The notes under the pieces are model-generated. The model was not told the DNA's origin. It worked only from the letters and a program-made list of their open reading frames with translations, and did no database searches. Shown in pieces: positions 6,611 through 7,269 of a stretch of 7,269 nucleotides of DNA. This stretch comes from a bacterium (GTDB lineage Bacteria > Zixibacteria > MSB-5A5 > GN15 > FEB-12). The stretch covers positions 1-7,269 of the forward strand of contig DAOWIM010000130.1 in assembly GCA_030640905.1 (NCBI GenBank), written 5' to 3'. Made by a program: the position numbers and the translations under genes. Numbering within the stretch: position 1 is the stretch's first letter; each line of letters opens with the position of its first letter.

Positions 6611-7269
6611 ATCAACCGACGGGCCATTCCTCGAGTTTGAACGCCCCATTGTCGAGCTGCAGAAGAAAATCTCCGACATGAAGGATTTCTTTGTCGGAGA
6701 GAATATCGAGATGAGCGGGGAGATAGCATCCTTTGAGAAGAAGCTGCAGAAGCTCCGGAACGAGATATTCGACAATCTGACTCGCTGGCAAAAAGTACAG
6801 TTGGCTCGACATCCCAAGCGACCGTACACCCTTGACTATATTCGTATGATGACGACCGATTTTGTCGAACTGCACGGAGACCGTTGTTATGGCGACGATC
6901 GTGCAATGGTCGGTGGGTTCGCATTTATTGATGATCAACCGGTCATGATTGTTGGTCAGCAGAAAGGTCGCAACACAAAGCAGAAGCTGGAACGCAATTT
7001 TGGTATGGCGCATCCGGAAGGTTACCGCAAGGCGCTCCGGTTGTTTAAGCTGGCTGAGAAATTCGATGTCCCAATTGTCTGCCTGATTGATACCCCTGGT
7101 GCCTATCCTGGGATCGGCGCTGAGGAGCGAGGTCAGGCGGAGGCTATTGCTGTTAATATCCAGGCGATGTCGCGAATCAAGGTCCCGATTGTGATCATTA
7201 TCATTGGCGAGGGAGCATCAGGCGGCGCTCTTGGGATTGGTGTTGGCGACAGGATTCTTATGTTTGAGC
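6585..7269 (+). CDS. accA: Acetyl-CoA carboxylase carboxyltransferase subunit alpha, 3'-truncated
   Basis: The first 228 residues of AccA. With AccD it transfers the carboxyl group from carboxybiotin on AccB to acetyl-CoA, making malonyl-CoA for fatty-acid synthesis in the cytoplasm. FLEFERPIVELQKKI (15-29) begins the N-terminal helical region. LARHPKRPYTLDYI (73-86), HGDR (97-100), GQQKGR (124-129), NFGMAHPEGYRKA (138-150), DTPGAYPGIGAEERGQ (169-184) and GEGASGGALGIGVGD (208-222) match AccA closely; the Gly-rich loops form the crotonase-like oxyanion site. E. coli AccA is 319 residues, so about 90 residues lie beyond the window. No AccD-type zinc finger is fused to it. ATG 6585 is the only good start, because TGA at 6537 closes the frame. 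It lies inside the end of the WecA-like gene (26-base overlap), with GGATAGA (6574-6580) as a modest ribosome site, so its translation is probably coupled to that gene. Confidence 0.97.
   Translation, partial: MRNNENKAESTDGPFLEFERPIVELQKKISDMKDFFVGENIEMSGEIASFEKKLQKLRNEIFDNLTRWQKVQLARHPKRPYTLDYIRMMTTDFVELHGDRCYGDDRAMVGGFAFIDDQPVMIVGQQKGRNTKQKLERNFGMAHPEGYRKALRLFKLAEKFDVPIVCLIDTPGAYPGIGAEERGQAEAIAVNIQAMSRIKVPIVIIIIGEGASGGALGIGVGDRILMFE
6670..6700 (+). repeat. Perfect 9-bp inverted repeat inside accA
   Basis: TCTCCGACA (6670-6678) and TGTCGGAGA (6692-6700) are exact reverse complements around a 13-base loop, starting 85 bases after the accA start codon. The encoded stretch, around ISDMKDFFVGEN, lies between the N-terminal helix and the core and is poorly conserved in the family, so the bases are freer to vary. 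No T-run follows, so this is not a terminator. It could be a messenger-RNA stem near the start of accA or chance; only the pairing is certain. Confidence 0.35.

Noticed and set aside
6233..6924. Minus-strand open frames antisense to the WecA-like gene and accA
   Set aside because: The + strand is covered by two well-conserved genes here; the antisense translations look like no known protein and lack good ribosome sites.

Overview
The window is a tightly packed piece of a bacterial chromosome with every recognisable gene on the + strand. It carries seven clear protein genes and one tentative very small ORF. Both ends cut through genes: an aminotransferase loses its start at the left edge and accA loses its 3' end at the right edge. 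Base composition is moderate, with slightly more than half G+C by eye. The content (polyprenyl-phosphate sugar transfer, a bacterial split-type AccA, Shine-Dalgarno sequences, GTG and possibly TTG starts) indicates a bacterium with a lipid-linked surface-glycan pathway. No gene here fixes the phylum. No mobile elements, tRNA or rRNA genes, CRISPR arrays or recognisable intrinsic terminators were seen.

Layout: (1) 1-688, the C-terminal part of a DegT/DnrJ/EryC1 PLP-dependent sugar aminotransferase. (2) 651-2831, a large polytopic GT-C glycosyltransferase (GT39/ArnT-like) with a TPR-type C-terminal tail. (3) 2819-3787, a membrane-anchored GT2 enzyme (GtrB/DPM-like catalytic domain plus two C-terminal membrane helices). 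(4) 3788-3917, the only real gap between recognised genes, holding a perfect 6-bp hairpin and a 34-codon ORF whose stop overlaps the next start. (5) 3918-4646, a compact soluble GT2 enzyme of the polyprenol-phosphate mannose synthase type. (6) 4655-5515, a rhamnosyltransferase-like GT2. (7) 5519-6610, a MraY/WecA-family polyprenyl-phosphate sugar-1-phosphate transferase. (8) 6585 to the window end, accA.

The recognised genes overlap by 38, 13 and 26 bases or are separated by 8 and 3 bases, with one 130-base gap, so they are probably one transcription unit with translational coupling. Together they suggest a lipid-linked glycan route. The WecA-like enzyme loads the first sugar-1-phosphate on undecaprenyl phosphate, the rhamnosyltransferase-like enzyme extends it on the cytoplasmic face, and the aminotransferase makes an amino-sugar nucleotide. 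The two DPM-like GT2 enzymes make polyprenyl-monophosphate sugars, which the GT-C enzyme uses on the outer face. No flippase, polymerase or ligase is in the window. accA overlaps the end of the WecA-like gene, joining the first committed step of fatty-acid synthesis to the glycan cluster.

Most of the window is ordinary envelope-glycan biosynthesis. The parts worth a second look are the small coupled ORF with its hairpin, the GT-C/TPR architecture, two departures from family consensus motifs (PADLQ in a GT2, HLFH in the WecA-like enzyme) and the accA linkage. None of these establishes a new system.
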